From: Gluconobacter cerevisiae
Lineage (GTDB): Bacteria > Pseudomonadota > Alphaproteobacteria > Acetobacterales > Acetobacteraceae
Length of the DNA stretch: 64,000 bases
Reading direction: 5' to 3'
Assembly: GCF_015244675.1 (NCBI RefSeq)
Contig: NZ_JABCQO010000007.1
Coordinates: 86,757 to 150,756, forward strand
Shown: positions 54,831-63,960 of the stretch, one piece after another
Layout: each line of letters opens with the position of its first letter
Position numbering within the stretch: the stretch's first letter is position 1
The notes under the pieces: generated by a model
Told to the model about the DNA's origin: nothing
Databases searched by the model: none
The model's input: the letters and a program-made list of their open reading frames with translations, nothing else
Position numbers and translations under genes: made by a program

Positions 54831-56465
54831 ATGTCTAGTGAAACGCTTTCGACTGATGTTGTCATCGTTGGGGCCGGCATTTGCGGATCTTTACTCGCTC
54901 ACAAGCTTGTTCGGAACGGGCTTTCTGTTCTTCTGCTGGATGCAGGTCCTCGTCGTGATCGCGCACAGATCCTAGAGAACTGGCGGAATATGCCGCCTGA
55001 CAACAAGTCTCAGTATGATTATGCAACGCCTTATCCAAGCGTACCGTGGGCACCGCATACCAATTATTTTCCGGATAACAATTACCTGATTGTCAAAGGT
55101 CCTGATCGGACAGCTTATAAGCAGGGAATTATCAAGGGTGTCGGCGGTACGACCTGGCACTGGGCTGCTTCAAGCTGGCGGTATCTTCCGAACGATTTCA
55201 AGTTGCATTCCACTTATGGCGTCGGACGTGATTACGCCATGAGCTATGACGAGCTTGAACCCTATTATTACGAAGCTGAGTGCGAAATGGGTGTGATGGG
55301 ACCAAATGGGGAAGAGATTACGCCTTCTGCTCCTCGTAAAAATCCATGGCCGATGACTTCCATGCCTTACGGATACGGAGATCGCACTTTCACGAAGATT
55401 GTCAGCAAACTTGGCTTGTCGAATACTCCCGTCCCACAGGCGCGTAATAGTCGGCCTTACGATGGTCGGCCGCAATGCTGTGGGAATAACAACTGCATGC
55501 CAATTTGCCCGATTGGTGCGATGTACAACGGCGTATATGCAGCAATAAAAGCAGAGAAGCTGGGGACAAAAATTATCCCCAATGCTGTCGTCTATGCGAT
55601 GGAAACGGATGCAAAAAACAGGATTACAGCCATCCGATTCTATGATCCTGACAAGCAATCTCACCGCGTTGTCGCAAAAACGTTCGTGATTGCTGCAAAT
55701 GGGATTGAAACTCCAAAATTGCTGCTTCTTGCTGCCAACGACCGAAATCCTAACGGTATTGCCAACTCTTCCGATCTTGTTGGTCGAAACATGATGGACC
55801 ATCCAGGTATTGGCATGAGTTTTCAGTCAGCAGAACCTATCTGGGCTGGTGGGGGTTCAGTCCAGATGAGTTCTATTACTAACTTTCGTGATGGCGATTT
55901 TCGTTCGGATTATGCTGCCACACAGATCGGATATAATAATACGGCTCAGAATTCTCGTGCCGGAATGAAGGCGCTGTCCATGGGGTTGGTTGGTCGGAAA
56001 CTGGACGAAGAAATCCGACGGCGCACAGCTCATGGCGTGGATATTTATGCCAACCATGAAGTCCTTCCAGATCCTAATAACCGTCTTGTGCTTTCCAAGG
56101 ATCATAAAGATGCTCTCGGCATCCCTCATCCTGAAGTGACGTATGATGTGGGGGAATATGTTCGTAAATCGGCTGTTATTTCGCGGCAACGTCTCATGGA
56201 TATTGCCAAGGCAATGGGCGGAACCGAGATCGAGATGACTCCCTACTTCACGCCGAATAACCATATTACGGGCGGTACGATCATGGGGAAAGACCCACGT
56301 GATTCAGTTGTCGACCAATGGTTGCGCACCCATGACCACGCTAATCTGTTCCTTGCAACAGGTGCCGCAATGGCTGCGTCTGGGACGGTCAACTCAACGT
56401 TAACAATGGCTGCGCTGTCATTGCGTACTGCAGATGCCATCCTTAACGATCTGAAACAGGGATAA
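54831..56465 (+). CDS. fdhL: Fructose dehydrogenase large FAD subunit (GMC oxidoreductase)
   Basis: A 544-residue GMC-family flavoprotein that oxidises D-fructose to 5-keto-D-fructose on the periplasmic side. FAD-binding GAGICGSLLAHKLV is at residues ~13-26, GVGGTTWHWAASSWRYLP follows, C216, C217, C222 and C226 (CCGNNNCMPIC) can hold the reported [3Fe-4S] cluster, and ATGAAMAASGTVNSTLTMA carries the C-terminal active-site region. The sequence agrees with the Gluconobacter japonicus FdhL as I recall it, with a few substitutions. AAGGATA precedes the ATG. No own signal peptide; it is presumably exported with FdhS. Confidence 0.94.
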   Translation: MSSETLSTDVVIVGAGICGSLLAHKLVRNGLSVLLLDAGPRRDRAQILENWRNMPPDNKSQYDYATPYPSVPWAPHTNYFPDNNYLIVKGPDRTAYKQGIIKGVGGTTWHWAASSWRYLPNDFKLHSTYGVGRDYAMSYDELEPYYYEAECEMGVMGPNGEEITPSAPRKNPWPMTSMPYGYGDRTFTKIVSKLGLSNTPVPQARNSRPYDGRPQCCGNNNCMPICPIGAMYNGVYAAIKAEKLGTKIIPNAVVYAMETDAKNRITAIRFYDPDKQSHRVVAKTFVIAANGIETPKLLLLAANDRNPNGIANSSDLVGRNMMDHPGIGMSFQSAEPIWAGGGSVQMSSITNFRDGDFRSDYAATQIGYNNTAQNSRAGMKALSMGLVGRKLDEEIRRRTAHGVDIYANHEVLPDPNNRLVLSKDHKDALGIPHPEVTYDVGEYVRKSAVISRQRLMDIAKAMGGTEIEMTPYFTPNNHITGGTIMGKDPRDSVVDQWLRTHDHANLFLATGAAMAASGTVNSTLTMAALSLRTADAILNDLKQG

Positions 56466-56470
56466 GTATT

Positions 56471-56980
56471 TTGATTAAAAGAATGGGGCGCCAGAGCATT
56501 GGCGCAATCCTCAGTATTCTCATTGCATCAGCGGGACTGCCAGGAGTTGCTTCAGCAAAGGATTTAGCCGTGAACTTAGAAACATCAAATATTCTTATCG
56601 AGCAGGCCAAAAAATTGGCTACGGCCAGCCATAACCGTGTCGCTATTGCTATCGTGGATGCGGGGGGAAATCTTGTGGCGTTTCAGAAGATGGACGGCAC
56701 ACAACTTGGAAGTATCGAACTGGCGATCCGTAAAGCCAAGACCTCTCTTTCGTTCGCGCGCCCGACGGTCGAGATGGAACATGCTCTGAACATTGGAAAT
56801 TATATGATCAGTACTCTTCCCAATGCTTTGCCTGCAGGGGGGGGATATCCGATTATGGTGAACAATGAGCTTGTAGGAGCCCTTGGGCTCAGTGGGGGTG
56901 AAGGCGATACCGATGCTCGCCTTGCCCAGGCCGCTGTCAGCACGTTCCTGAAGCCCTCTAAGGCAAAGAGCTCTGAATGA
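56471..56980 (+). CDS. Exported HbpS/GlcG-like heme-binding family protein
   Basis: A 169-residue protein of the GlcG/HbpS (DUF336) family: LIEQAKKLATASHNRVAIAIVDAGGNLVAF, then RKAKTSLSFARPT and GGGYPIMVNNELVGALGLSGG, with the family Gly-rich end. A signal peptide is present (AILSILIASAGLPGVASA). The ORF begins at a TTG six bases after fdhL; an ATG four codons on (56483) is the alternative. Its stop overlaps the oprB start by four bases. HbpS relatives bind heme or sense redox stress, so a role in supplying or protecting heme of FdhC is plausible but unproven. Confidence 0.85.
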   Translation: MIKRMGRQSIGAILSILIASAGLPGVASAKDLAVNLETSNILIEQAKKLATASHNRVAIAIVDAGGNLVAFQKMDGTQLGSIELAIRKAKTSLSFARPTVEMEHALNIGNYMISTLPNALPAGGGYPIMVNNELVGALGLSGGEGDTDARLAQAAVSTFLKPSKAKSSE

Positions 56981-58434
56981 AAATTCGCCGTCATATTCAC
57001 AGGAAAAAACTGACGGTCTTTTTCCTGTGTGCGGTTTTCGGGATTATTGGCCCCGGCCGTTATGCGTTCGCACAGAGCGAAACGTCTCAGAACCTGTCGA
57101 CACCCGAATCCTATAAATCCCGTGCTTTTGCCATGGAAGGTGTCGGCACGTTTACGGTGGGACCATTGGTTCCGTCTCTCTATGGAAATCCTCATCTTTT
57201 CGGAGACTGGGGCGGTGCACAGACATGGCTTACCAAACGCGGGCTGTATCTGAATGTCGCTCTTAACGAAGAATATATGGGGAATGTTACTGGTGGGCGT
57301 ACACGAGACAACGTTCTGGCTGGTCAGGTCGCTGCAGAATTGGATGTGGACTGGCAACAACTTGCGGGTATCAAGGGGCTCTGGACACATCTTCTCGTGA
57401 TTAACGGTCATGGACGGAGTTTTAGTCATACATTAGGGGATTCTGTAACGAATCCGGAACAAATATATGGTGCGCGTGGTAATGTCGTTGCTCATCTTGT
57501 TTCAATGTACATGGATAAATCCTTTTTGAATGATCGTATCATCCTGTCACTTGGAGATATTCCAACAGGAAGTTTTTTTGCTTTTGATTATGTTGCCTGC
57601 TCTTTTATGAATGTCTCGGTTTGCAGTAATTTTGCTCCCGGGAAATATGTCCCAGGCGGCCGAGACTGGCCTTCAGGAAATCTGGGTGGCGTATTGCGTC
57701 TGCGCCCGACAGAAGAGACTTACATTATGGGGGGCGTTTTCGCGGTTTCTCCCCATAGTTATAATGGTGGAATTTCCGGATGGGCTATGGCTCAAAGCGG
57801 TTTGGGTAAGATCTCGTCGCAAATTGAAATCGGCTGGATGCCGTCTTTTGGTAAAAACAAGCTCCGAGGAAATTACAAAATCGGTGCTTGGTATGACAAT
57901 TCGCGTTATCCCAATCTCTACGAAGATATTAATGGAAATTCGTTTCAGGCTACGGGTCTAGAGCGTCGCTATGAAGCTGGAATGACATCTGCTTGGTTCA
58001 TGTTTGATCAGATGATTGTGCGTAACGGACCGGGTATTACAGATGGTCTGATCCTGTTGGGAGGGGTCGGATATGCTCAGGGCAATCTTGTTGCCATGCG
58101 TGATCATGAGTGGATAGGCGTCGTTGAGAGTGGAACGCCGTGGCATCGAAGTGGCGATCAGGCAGGTGTCATGTTTCAACATATGGATATGAGCCACACA
58201 GTTATGCTTCAGCAGGAATCCTCACGAACTCTTGGTCTTCCTTATCTGGATAATCAGTGGGGGCCTGTTTATGGGGTACAGCACTGGGAAAATGTTTATG
58301 AGGCATTTTACAGCACCCACATTATGCGTGGCACGACTTTACAAGCCGATTTTCAGTATCTCCAACGCCCAGGGGCTACTACGATATTTAAAGATGCAGC
58401 GGTTATTGGAGGGCAGTTAACATCAAATTTTTAG
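56977..58434 (+). CDS. oprB: Carbohydrate porin, OprB family
   Basis: A 485-residue outer-membrane porin with signal peptide (LTVFFLCAVFGIIGPGRYAFA). The OprB pattern is visible: LFGDWGGAQTWLTKRGLYL near the mature N-terminus, AELDVDWQQLAGIKG, barrel strands throughout, and a C-terminal phenylalanine (GGQLTSNF). OprB porins pass monosaccharides. Overlapping the HbpS-like gene and being fifth in the fdh operon, it most likely brings fructose to the dehydrogenase. Composition is AT-richer than in the flagellar genes. Confidence 0.9.
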   Translation: MKIRRHIHRKKLTVFFLCAVFGIIGPGRYAFAQSETSQNLSTPESYKSRAFAMEGVGTFTVGPLVPSLYGNPHLFGDWGGAQTWLTKRGLYLNVALNEEYMGNVTGGRTRDNVLAGQVAAELDVDWQQLAGIKGLWTHLLVINGHGRSFSHTLGDSVTNPEQIYGARGNVVAHLVSMYMDKSFLNDRIILSLGDIPTGSFFAFDYVACSFMNVSVCSNFAPGKYVPGGRDWPSGNLGGVLRLRPTEETYIMGGVFAVSPHSYNGGISGWAMAQSGLGKISSQIEIGWMPSFGKNKLRGNYKIGAWYDNSRYPNLYEDINGNSFQATGLERRYEAGMTSAWFMFDQMIVRNGPGITDGLILLGGVGYAQGNLVAMRDHEWIGVVESGTPWHRSGDQAGVMFQHMDMSHTVMLQQESSRTLGLPYLDNQWGPVYGVQHWENVYEAFYSTHIMRGTTLQADFQYLQRPGATTIFKDAAVIGGQLTSNF

Positions 58435-58625
58435 AGATAATCAATTTCTACAATTTATTAGAAATCCGCATTTTGTACCGCTTTATTCCTATTTAAAATT
58501 CTCCGATTCGATTTAGAAAACAATGAATTATTAATCTGAATTATTGAAAAACCTGAAGATTGATTGGATTAGGGTGGAACTTTCATGAGTCACTCAACGT
58601 TACGGGCAAAAAGGGAAATATTTTC

Positions 58626-61343
58626 ATGGCTATTGATATGTCTGAACATCAGAATTCTCATTCAATGATTAGTAGCGCATTAGCTACTCCTGAATTGCGT
58701 GCCGATCGTTGGATGGCTGTTCTTTATCTAGCCAGAAAATGGGAAAAAACAAAAAATCCATCAATTAAAGAACAACTGTTGGTTTCGTTGAAGAATCTTG
58801 AAGAGATAGATTTTTATTTTGCTTATCCTGGATCGGTTTCTTTAAATCGCTTAAATGACTATCTGCAGGAAAATGATGCAAAAGCATTTTTGCGGCTTTC
58901 ACAGCGAATTTCCACAAATATAATTTCAAAAAAATTCCATCGAGATATTTCTGTTTGGGATATTGAAAATTATGAAGACGAGCCTCTCAACAGGTTGCCG
59001 CAAGCCATATCGCGTATAAAAACAAAGCCGTATTTTGAAGTTTTAAGTGTTGTCCCACATGCGCGTTCCCGTTGGGAGCATATCAAAGAAGAGACACGGG
59101 GTGTGCGGCGTCCTGAAGATGAATTCATTTATGAAACTGTAGTTGTTGGGACTGCTGCAGATGCTCTTAAGGGAGTTTTGTTGAATTCTGATATTGGGTC
59201 AGTTATTTTATATGAGGGGTTCGAAAAAGGTTACGATAGTCAAGACGGTTTTTTAAAAGTATTTAAGGAAATAATAGATTTTTCTTCTATAGAAGAAGAT
59301 GACTGCTTGTCTTTGGGGTTGGCTCAGGCGATAAAGAAAATTCGGCCAGAACTGGATATTTTTCTTTTAAGTGATCAAAATATTGAGGATTTTTCTGGAA
59401 AAAAAGAAAGCCTTATTTTTAATCGTATTTTCTACCAGATGGAAGAGCCTTTAGAAATTCATCTTTCTATTATGGAGGCAATTCACTGTCGGTATAAAAC
59501 TCCTTTTTTCGATAATCTTAAGCGATACGCAGAAAGACCAATAGCAACTTTTCATGCGCTGCCGATTGCGCGCGGCAAGTCTATTTTCACTTCCAATTGG
59601 ATTAGTGATATGGGCGAATTCTACGGACCAAACCTATTTCTTGCGGAAAGCTCTGCGACAACTGGTGGCTTGGATAGCCTGTTAGAGCCTACAGGTAATA
59701 TAAAAGATGCCCAAGATATGGCTGCGAAGGCCTTTGGTGCTGATCGAGCATTTTTCGTAACAAATGGAACATCTACAAGTAATAAAATGGTCCTGCAAGC
59801 ACTTTTAGTGCCTGGGGATATCGTTATTCTAGATAGAAACTGTCATAAATCACACCATTATGGATGTGTTTTGTCTGGAGCTCAGCCTTATTATGTCGAG
59901 GCTTTTCCCCTTGTAGAATATTCTATGTATGGAGGTGTTCCCCTCAAGACGATTAAACAAGGCCTCTTAAAATTAAGGGGCCAAGGCGAACTTGATCGTG
60001 TAAAAATGGTCGACTTGACGAACTGTACATTTGATGGACATGTTTACGATGTGCGTCGCGTTATGGAGGAGTGTCTGGCAATTAAGCCAGATTTGATTTT
60101 CCTATGGGATGAGGCTTGGTTTGGTTTTGCCCACTGGTCGCCTCTACTACGCCAACGGACTGCTATGGGGGCCGCTGCGGCTATCAGCGAAGCTTTAACC
60201 CAACCCGAAGCGTTGGCCGCCTGGGAAGATCAGCAGAAACTACTTGGTGGAAATCCGAGTGATGAGATACTGCTTGAAACGCGGTTGGTACCTGATCCAC
60301 GTGCGGTGAGCATCCGCGTTTATCAAACTAACTCCATTCACAAATCCATGTCGGCCTTGCGCCAAGGGTCGATTGTTTTAGTGAAAGATGTTAAATTCGA
60401 GCATGTCGAAGCACAGTTTCATGAAGCTATCTTTACTCATGCGTCAACTAGTCCGAATTTACAAATCATAGCTTCTTTGGATGTTGCTCGACGTCAGATG
60501 CAGCTAGAGGGATATGGTCTTGTTGCTAATGCGATGAGGGTTTCGCTCGAAATTCGAAAGCAAATAAATAATCATCCTATAATCTCTAAATATTTTAGAG
60601 TGTTAAATAATTCAGAAATGATTCCTGAAGAATTTAGGAAATCGGGTCTTTCTGAATATAATGATCCAAATGTTGATTGGCCTAAAGCTATTGAAGCAAT
60701 AAAAGATGATGAATTCATTATTGATCCTAGTCGTATGACGTTATTTTGTGGACATGCTGGTTTTGATGGGACTACATTCAAAAATATACTGGCAAGCAAA
60801 TTCAATATACAACTTAATAAAACCTCAAGAAATAGTGTGCTTCTTCAGTCAAATATAAATAACAATAGAAGTGATATTGCGCTTCTTTTGAGTGTTTTAA
60901 ATGAAATTTCAATGGATATTGAGAGTAAATATAATAATGGTGGAGGGGAATATCGGAAAAAATTTCAAAATTCTGTTAAAGAATTAATATCTGATCTTCC
61001 AGAATTGCCAAATTTCAGCAGATTTGATGATTGCTACCGTAACAATCCGAAATCCGACACACTTCACGGTGATATCCGCCGCGCATTTTACGATGCTTAC
61101 AATGAAGCGGAGTGTGCATACGTCCTGTTGGATAGTGCTGAAATTGATGAACGACTAAAGTCAGGTCCTATTCTCGTATCAGCAAATTTTGTTATCCCGT
61201 ATCCTCCAGGATTTCCAATAATGGTTCCTGGACAAGTTATAACTCAAGAAATTGTTGGATTTATGAGAAAATTAGATGTGAAGGAAATACACGGATTTGA
61301 TAGAGATTTAGGTTTGAAAATATTGAATAAAAAATCGATTTAA
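58626..61343 (+). CDS. Orn/Lys/Arg decarboxylase-family PLP enzyme, long form
   Basis: A 905-residue, AT-rich PLP enzyme. The aminotransferase-like core shows FFVTNGTSTSNKMVLQALL, then NCHKSHHYG, the pyridine-nitrogen aspartate in LWDEAWFGFAHW (D495) and the Schiff-base lysine in TNSIHKSMSALRQGS (K573). The N-terminal ~330 residues hold a receiver-like wing region (VVVGTAADALKGVLLNSDI). It is longer than the ~710-755-residue biodegradative decarboxylases and resembles the ~950-residue mycobacterial Rv2531c type. The start at 58626 has AAGGGAA ahead. Amino-acid substrate is unknown; the gene pairs with an AspT-like antiporter. Confidence 0.88.
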   Translation: MAIDMSEHQNSHSMISSALATPELRADRWMAVLYLARKWEKTKNPSIKEQLLVSLKNLEEIDFYFAYPGSVSLNRLNDYLQENDAKAFLRLSQRISTNIISKKFHRDISVWDIENYEDEPLNRLPQAISRIKTKPYFEVLSVVPHARSRWEHIKEETRGVRRPEDEFIYETVVVGTAADALKGVLLNSDIGSVILYEGFEKGYDSQDGFLKVFKEIIDFSSIEEDDCLSLGLAQAIKKIRPELDIFLLSDQNIEDFSGKKESLIFNRIFYQMEEPLEIHLSIMEAIHCRYKTPFFDNLKRYAERPIATFHALPIARGKSIFTSNWISDMGEFYGPNLFLAESSATTGGLDSLLEPTGNIKDAQDMAAKAFGADRAFFVTNGTSTSNKMVLQALLVPGDIVILDRNCHKSHHYGCVLSGAQPYYVEAFPLVEYSMYGGVPLKTIKQGLLKLRGQGELDRVKMVDLTNCTFDGHVYDVRRVMEECLAIKPDLIFLWDEAWFGFAHWSPLLRQRTAMGAAAAISEALTQPEALAAWEDQQKLLGGNPSDEILLETRLVPDPRAVSIRVYQTNSIHKSMSALRQGSIVLVKDVKFEHVEAQFHEAIFTHASTSPNLQIIASLDVARRQMQLEGYGLVANAMRVSLEIRKQINNHPIISKYFRVLNNSEMIPEEFRKSGLSEYNDPNVDWPKAIEAIKDDEFIIDPSRMTLFCGHAGFDGTTFKNILASKFNIQLNKTSRNSVLLQSNINNNRSDIALLLSVLNEISMDIESKYNNGGGEYRKKFQNSVKELISDLPELPNFSRFDDCYRNNPKSDTLHGDIRRAFYDAYNEAECAYVLLDSAEIDERLKSGPILVSANFVIPYPPGFPIMVPGQVITQEIVGFMRKLDVKEIHGFDRDLGLKILNKKSI

Positions 61344-61399
61344 TCGGACCTATATTTAATTTTACTGAACACATTTTATGAAAGAAGGTATATTTCAGA

Positions 61400-63088
61400 A
61401 TGATTTTTCATTGGATTGCAGAAACTCTACGCTCATCACCCGAGCTGGCTATCTTTTTGGCTTTGGCTATTGGCTTCTGGGTCGGTTCCCGAAAATTTGG
61501 AAGTTTTAGCCTTGGAGCCGTAACGGGAACATTGCTTGCTGGGGTATTAATTGGACAACTAGGCATCACGATATCACCGCAAATAAAATCAGTATTTTTC
61601 ATTATGTTCTTATTTGCTGTTGGTTTTGGGGTTGGTCCACAATTTGTCCGAGGAATCGCGAATAATGGCTTACCTCAAGCACTATTCGCCGTTGTTATTG
61701 CCTCTCTATGCTTGGTTTGTGTCTATATCGCGGCAGTTTTTTCCGGGTATGGGCCGGGTATGGCAGAAGGTTTGTTGGCAGGATCCCAGACAATTTCGGC
61801 ATCAATAGGTCTGGCAACGGATGCAATCAATCGTAGCGCTCTTTCCGCCGAACAAATTCAAGAACAATTAAATGCTATACCTGTTGCATATGCTGTAACT
61901 TATTTATTTGGGACTGTTGGTACAGGTTGGATATTAGCATTTCTAGGGCCTAAGATTCTTAGAATTAATTTGGAAGAAGAGTGTCAGCGATATGAACGTG
62001 AAATGAATATCAAGCCTGTTAATGAAAATTATGAGACGGGCTGGCATCAACATATTATGCGTGCGTATCGTTTGAAAACTATAGGAAAGTTTGCTGGCAA
62101 AAGTGTTTTTGCTGCAGAAAAGTCCGCACAAGATAGAATTTTCTTAGAAAATATTCGCCGTGATGGAAAAATAATATCTTTCGATGAAAATACTGTATTA
62201 GAGGTGGGAGACTGCGTTGCGGTATCAGGGTCACATGATGCTTTGGTATATTGGTCAAATCATGCTGAAGAGGTTTCAGATAGGGAGTTAATAAATATCC
62301 CTATTGAAACAGTAAATGTTGTAATTACAAACAAAAAATTAAATGGTCAGCGTTTAGGAAACTTGGCTGAATCTGATTATTCTCACGGCATATATATAAA
62401 TAGCATTCATAGAGGGTCTATGGGTGTTGAAGTGCCTTTGTTGTCGGAAACGGATATATTCCGAGGTGATATTATAAATGTTACTGGAACCAGAAGGAAT
62501 ATAGATAAATTACTTAATGAAGTTGGATATGCGGATCGGCCAACGGAAATAACAAGTATAGTTTTAGTTGGTTGTGGAATATTTATTGGTGGATTAGTTG
62601 GGTCAATTATTCTTCCTATAGCAGGAGTGCCCATTACGGTTTCTGCTTCTGGAGGAGCTTTGATTGCTGGCCTTGTCTTAGGATGGCTTCGGAGTGTTAC
62701 ACCTAAGATTGGGAATATACCAAACTCTACAGTATGGTTCATGAACACGGTAGGTCTTAATATATTTATTGCTGTGGTTGGAATTTCAGCCGGTCCAACC
62801 TTTATTAAAGGTCTTCATGAAGCAGGCGTAAGCGTATTTTTATGGGGGCTTTTTGCTAGCGCAGTACCAATGCTTCTTGCTCCTCTGATAGGGAAATATA
62901 TTTTTCGATTTGATCCAGCTATAAATCTCGGTTGTTGTGGAGGAGCAAGGACAAGTACAGCGTCTGTTGCAATGGTGGCAGATGTAGCTAAAAGTAACGT
63001 TCCGATGTTGGGATATACTGTTCCTTATGCTGTAAGTAATACATTGCTAACTATGTGGGGGTTGGTTATTGTAATTCTTCTTTCTTAG
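61400..63088 (+). CDS. aspT: AspT-like amino acid antiporter (AAE family)
   Basis: A 562-residue transporter with five hydrophobic helices at each end and two TrkA-C/RCK_C domains between (~residues 200-370; CVAVSGSHDALVYW and DIINVTGTRRNIDKLL). LFAVGFGVGPQFVRGI and GGARTSTASVAMVADVAKS are AspT-family elements. AspT exchanges aspartate for alanine in bacteria that decarboxylate aspartate; exchange of substrate and product gains one proton-equivalent. It lies 56 bases after the decarboxylase-family gene and should be co-transcribed. The substrate pair here is not known. Confidence 0.88.
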   Translation: MIFHWIAETLRSSPELAIFLALAIGFWVGSRKFGSFSLGAVTGTLLAGVLIGQLGITISPQIKSVFFIMFLFAVGFGVGPQFVRGIANNGLPQALFAVVIASLCLVCVYIAAVFSGYGPGMAEGLLAGSQTISASIGLATDAINRSALSAEQIQEQLNAIPVAYAVTYLFGTVGTGWILAFLGPKILRINLEEECQRYEREMNIKPVNENYETGWHQHIMRAYRLKTIGKFAGKSVFAAEKSAQDRIFLENIRRDGKIISFDENTVLEVGDCVAVSGSHDALVYWSNHAEEVSDRELINIPIETVNVVITNKKLNGQRLGNLAESDYSHGIYINSIHRGSMGVEVPLLSETDIFRGDIINVTGTRRNIDKLLNEVGYADRPTEITSIVLVGCGIFIGGLVGSIILPIAGVPITVSASGGALIAGLVLGWLRSVTPKIGNIPNSTVWFMNTVGLNIFIAVVGISAGPTFIKGLHEAGVSVFLWGLFASAVPMLLAPLIGKYIFRFDPAINLGCCGGARTSTASVAMVADVAKSNVPMLGYTVPYAVSNTLLTMWGLVIVILLS

Positions 63089-63131
63089 ATAGATTTATAT
63101 TTAATTACTGGAGTGTAACATTTTATAATGA

Positions 63132-63439
63132 CTATGGGATTCTAATTCTGAAGAGCAGAGGGCTTCCCATAGCGACATCGATCATGGCGCCGGATACGTT
63201 GAAGTGCTCTTTGTAGTTGCGGACTAAGCATCACCACCGTGTCATCCAGCCAAACGTACGCTCCATCACCCAACGCAGCTGCGGGCCATATAGCGGATCG
63301 CGTTCAGCATCTCGCGCATGTCCACTGTCAGCTTGCGATCGTGCTTCGCCACTGGCGGGAGAAACGGCTGCACCCTTTTCCACTCGGCTTCGGTCAGATC
63401 TATCGGATAGCGTCTGGTTGTCTTCTCGATATGGGTCAT
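63132..63439 (-). pseudogene. IS5-family transposase with internal deletion
   Basis: The minus strand starts like an intact IS5-type transposase (MTHIEKTTRRYPIDLTEAEW, then KRVQPFLPPVAKHDRKLTVD) to about MLNAIRYMARS, then jumps by a frame change straight to the C-terminal part LRWVMERTFGWMTRW and, after another frame change, LVRNYKEHFNVSGAMIDVAM. About 200 central codons are missing, so only a scar remains. The sequence AAGCCTGTTAGATCTTG near 63524-63540 may be its outer end. Confidence 0.8.
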
Positions 63440-63759
63440 CCGGCCACGGCTCGCTCGGGTCCACATCCCCAGCTTGAAGTGCGCCCAGATCAGACCGCCA
63501 AGCACATTCTCAAACGGGATCTAAAGCCTGTTAGATCTTGAATGGTGGAGTGGGCAGCACAGCTTATTGTGATGAACATGATGCAGTCTGTGTTTTTCGA
63601 TAATGCAGCGTGGTCGATTGGGGAATCTCTGATCGAGGATGTGCGCCTCAAGGGTAAGACCACGCCGCGCAATCTGTGGCGAACCATGCTGGCGATTCTC
63701 TGGAGCCATCAGAACGAGGCAGATTGACAAGCCATTCTCTCGGAACCTAGCTCCTGGTG

Positions 63760-63892
63760 AATTACAGCAGCCCAGCTTTTCATTCGGTGGGCGAAGGCGA
63801 GTGTCTGACAGTCTCTCTTCGAACGGTTAAAAGACCTTGATCGCGCCCCTGGTATGGTCTTTTTCGATGGCACTAACATTCGAGCCCACTGA
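63760..63892 (+). pseudogene. Fragment of a second IS5-type transposase
   Basis: The plus strand reads QLFIRWAKASV, a stop, then QSLFERLKDLDRAPGMVFFD followed by GTNIRAH and another stop. This matches the middle of IS5-type transposases (RWxxxGVWxxLFExL ... IDGTxIRAH). It has neither start nor end and two in-frame stops, so it is a decayed fragment. Orientation is opposite to the remnant at 63132-63439, so it is probably a separate element. Confidence 0.6.
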
Positions 63893-63960
63893 CGTGCCCC
63901 CCTTTTTGTATCCACTCAAAAGGAGAGTTCTCGTTTTTTATGGCTTTGGGTTGATTGGAT

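Noticed and set aside
63542..63727. Possible 61-residue protein (MVEWAAQLIVMNMMQS) between transposase scars
   Set aside because: It lies in decayed mobile DNA, has no ribosome site and matches nothing I know; more likely debris.
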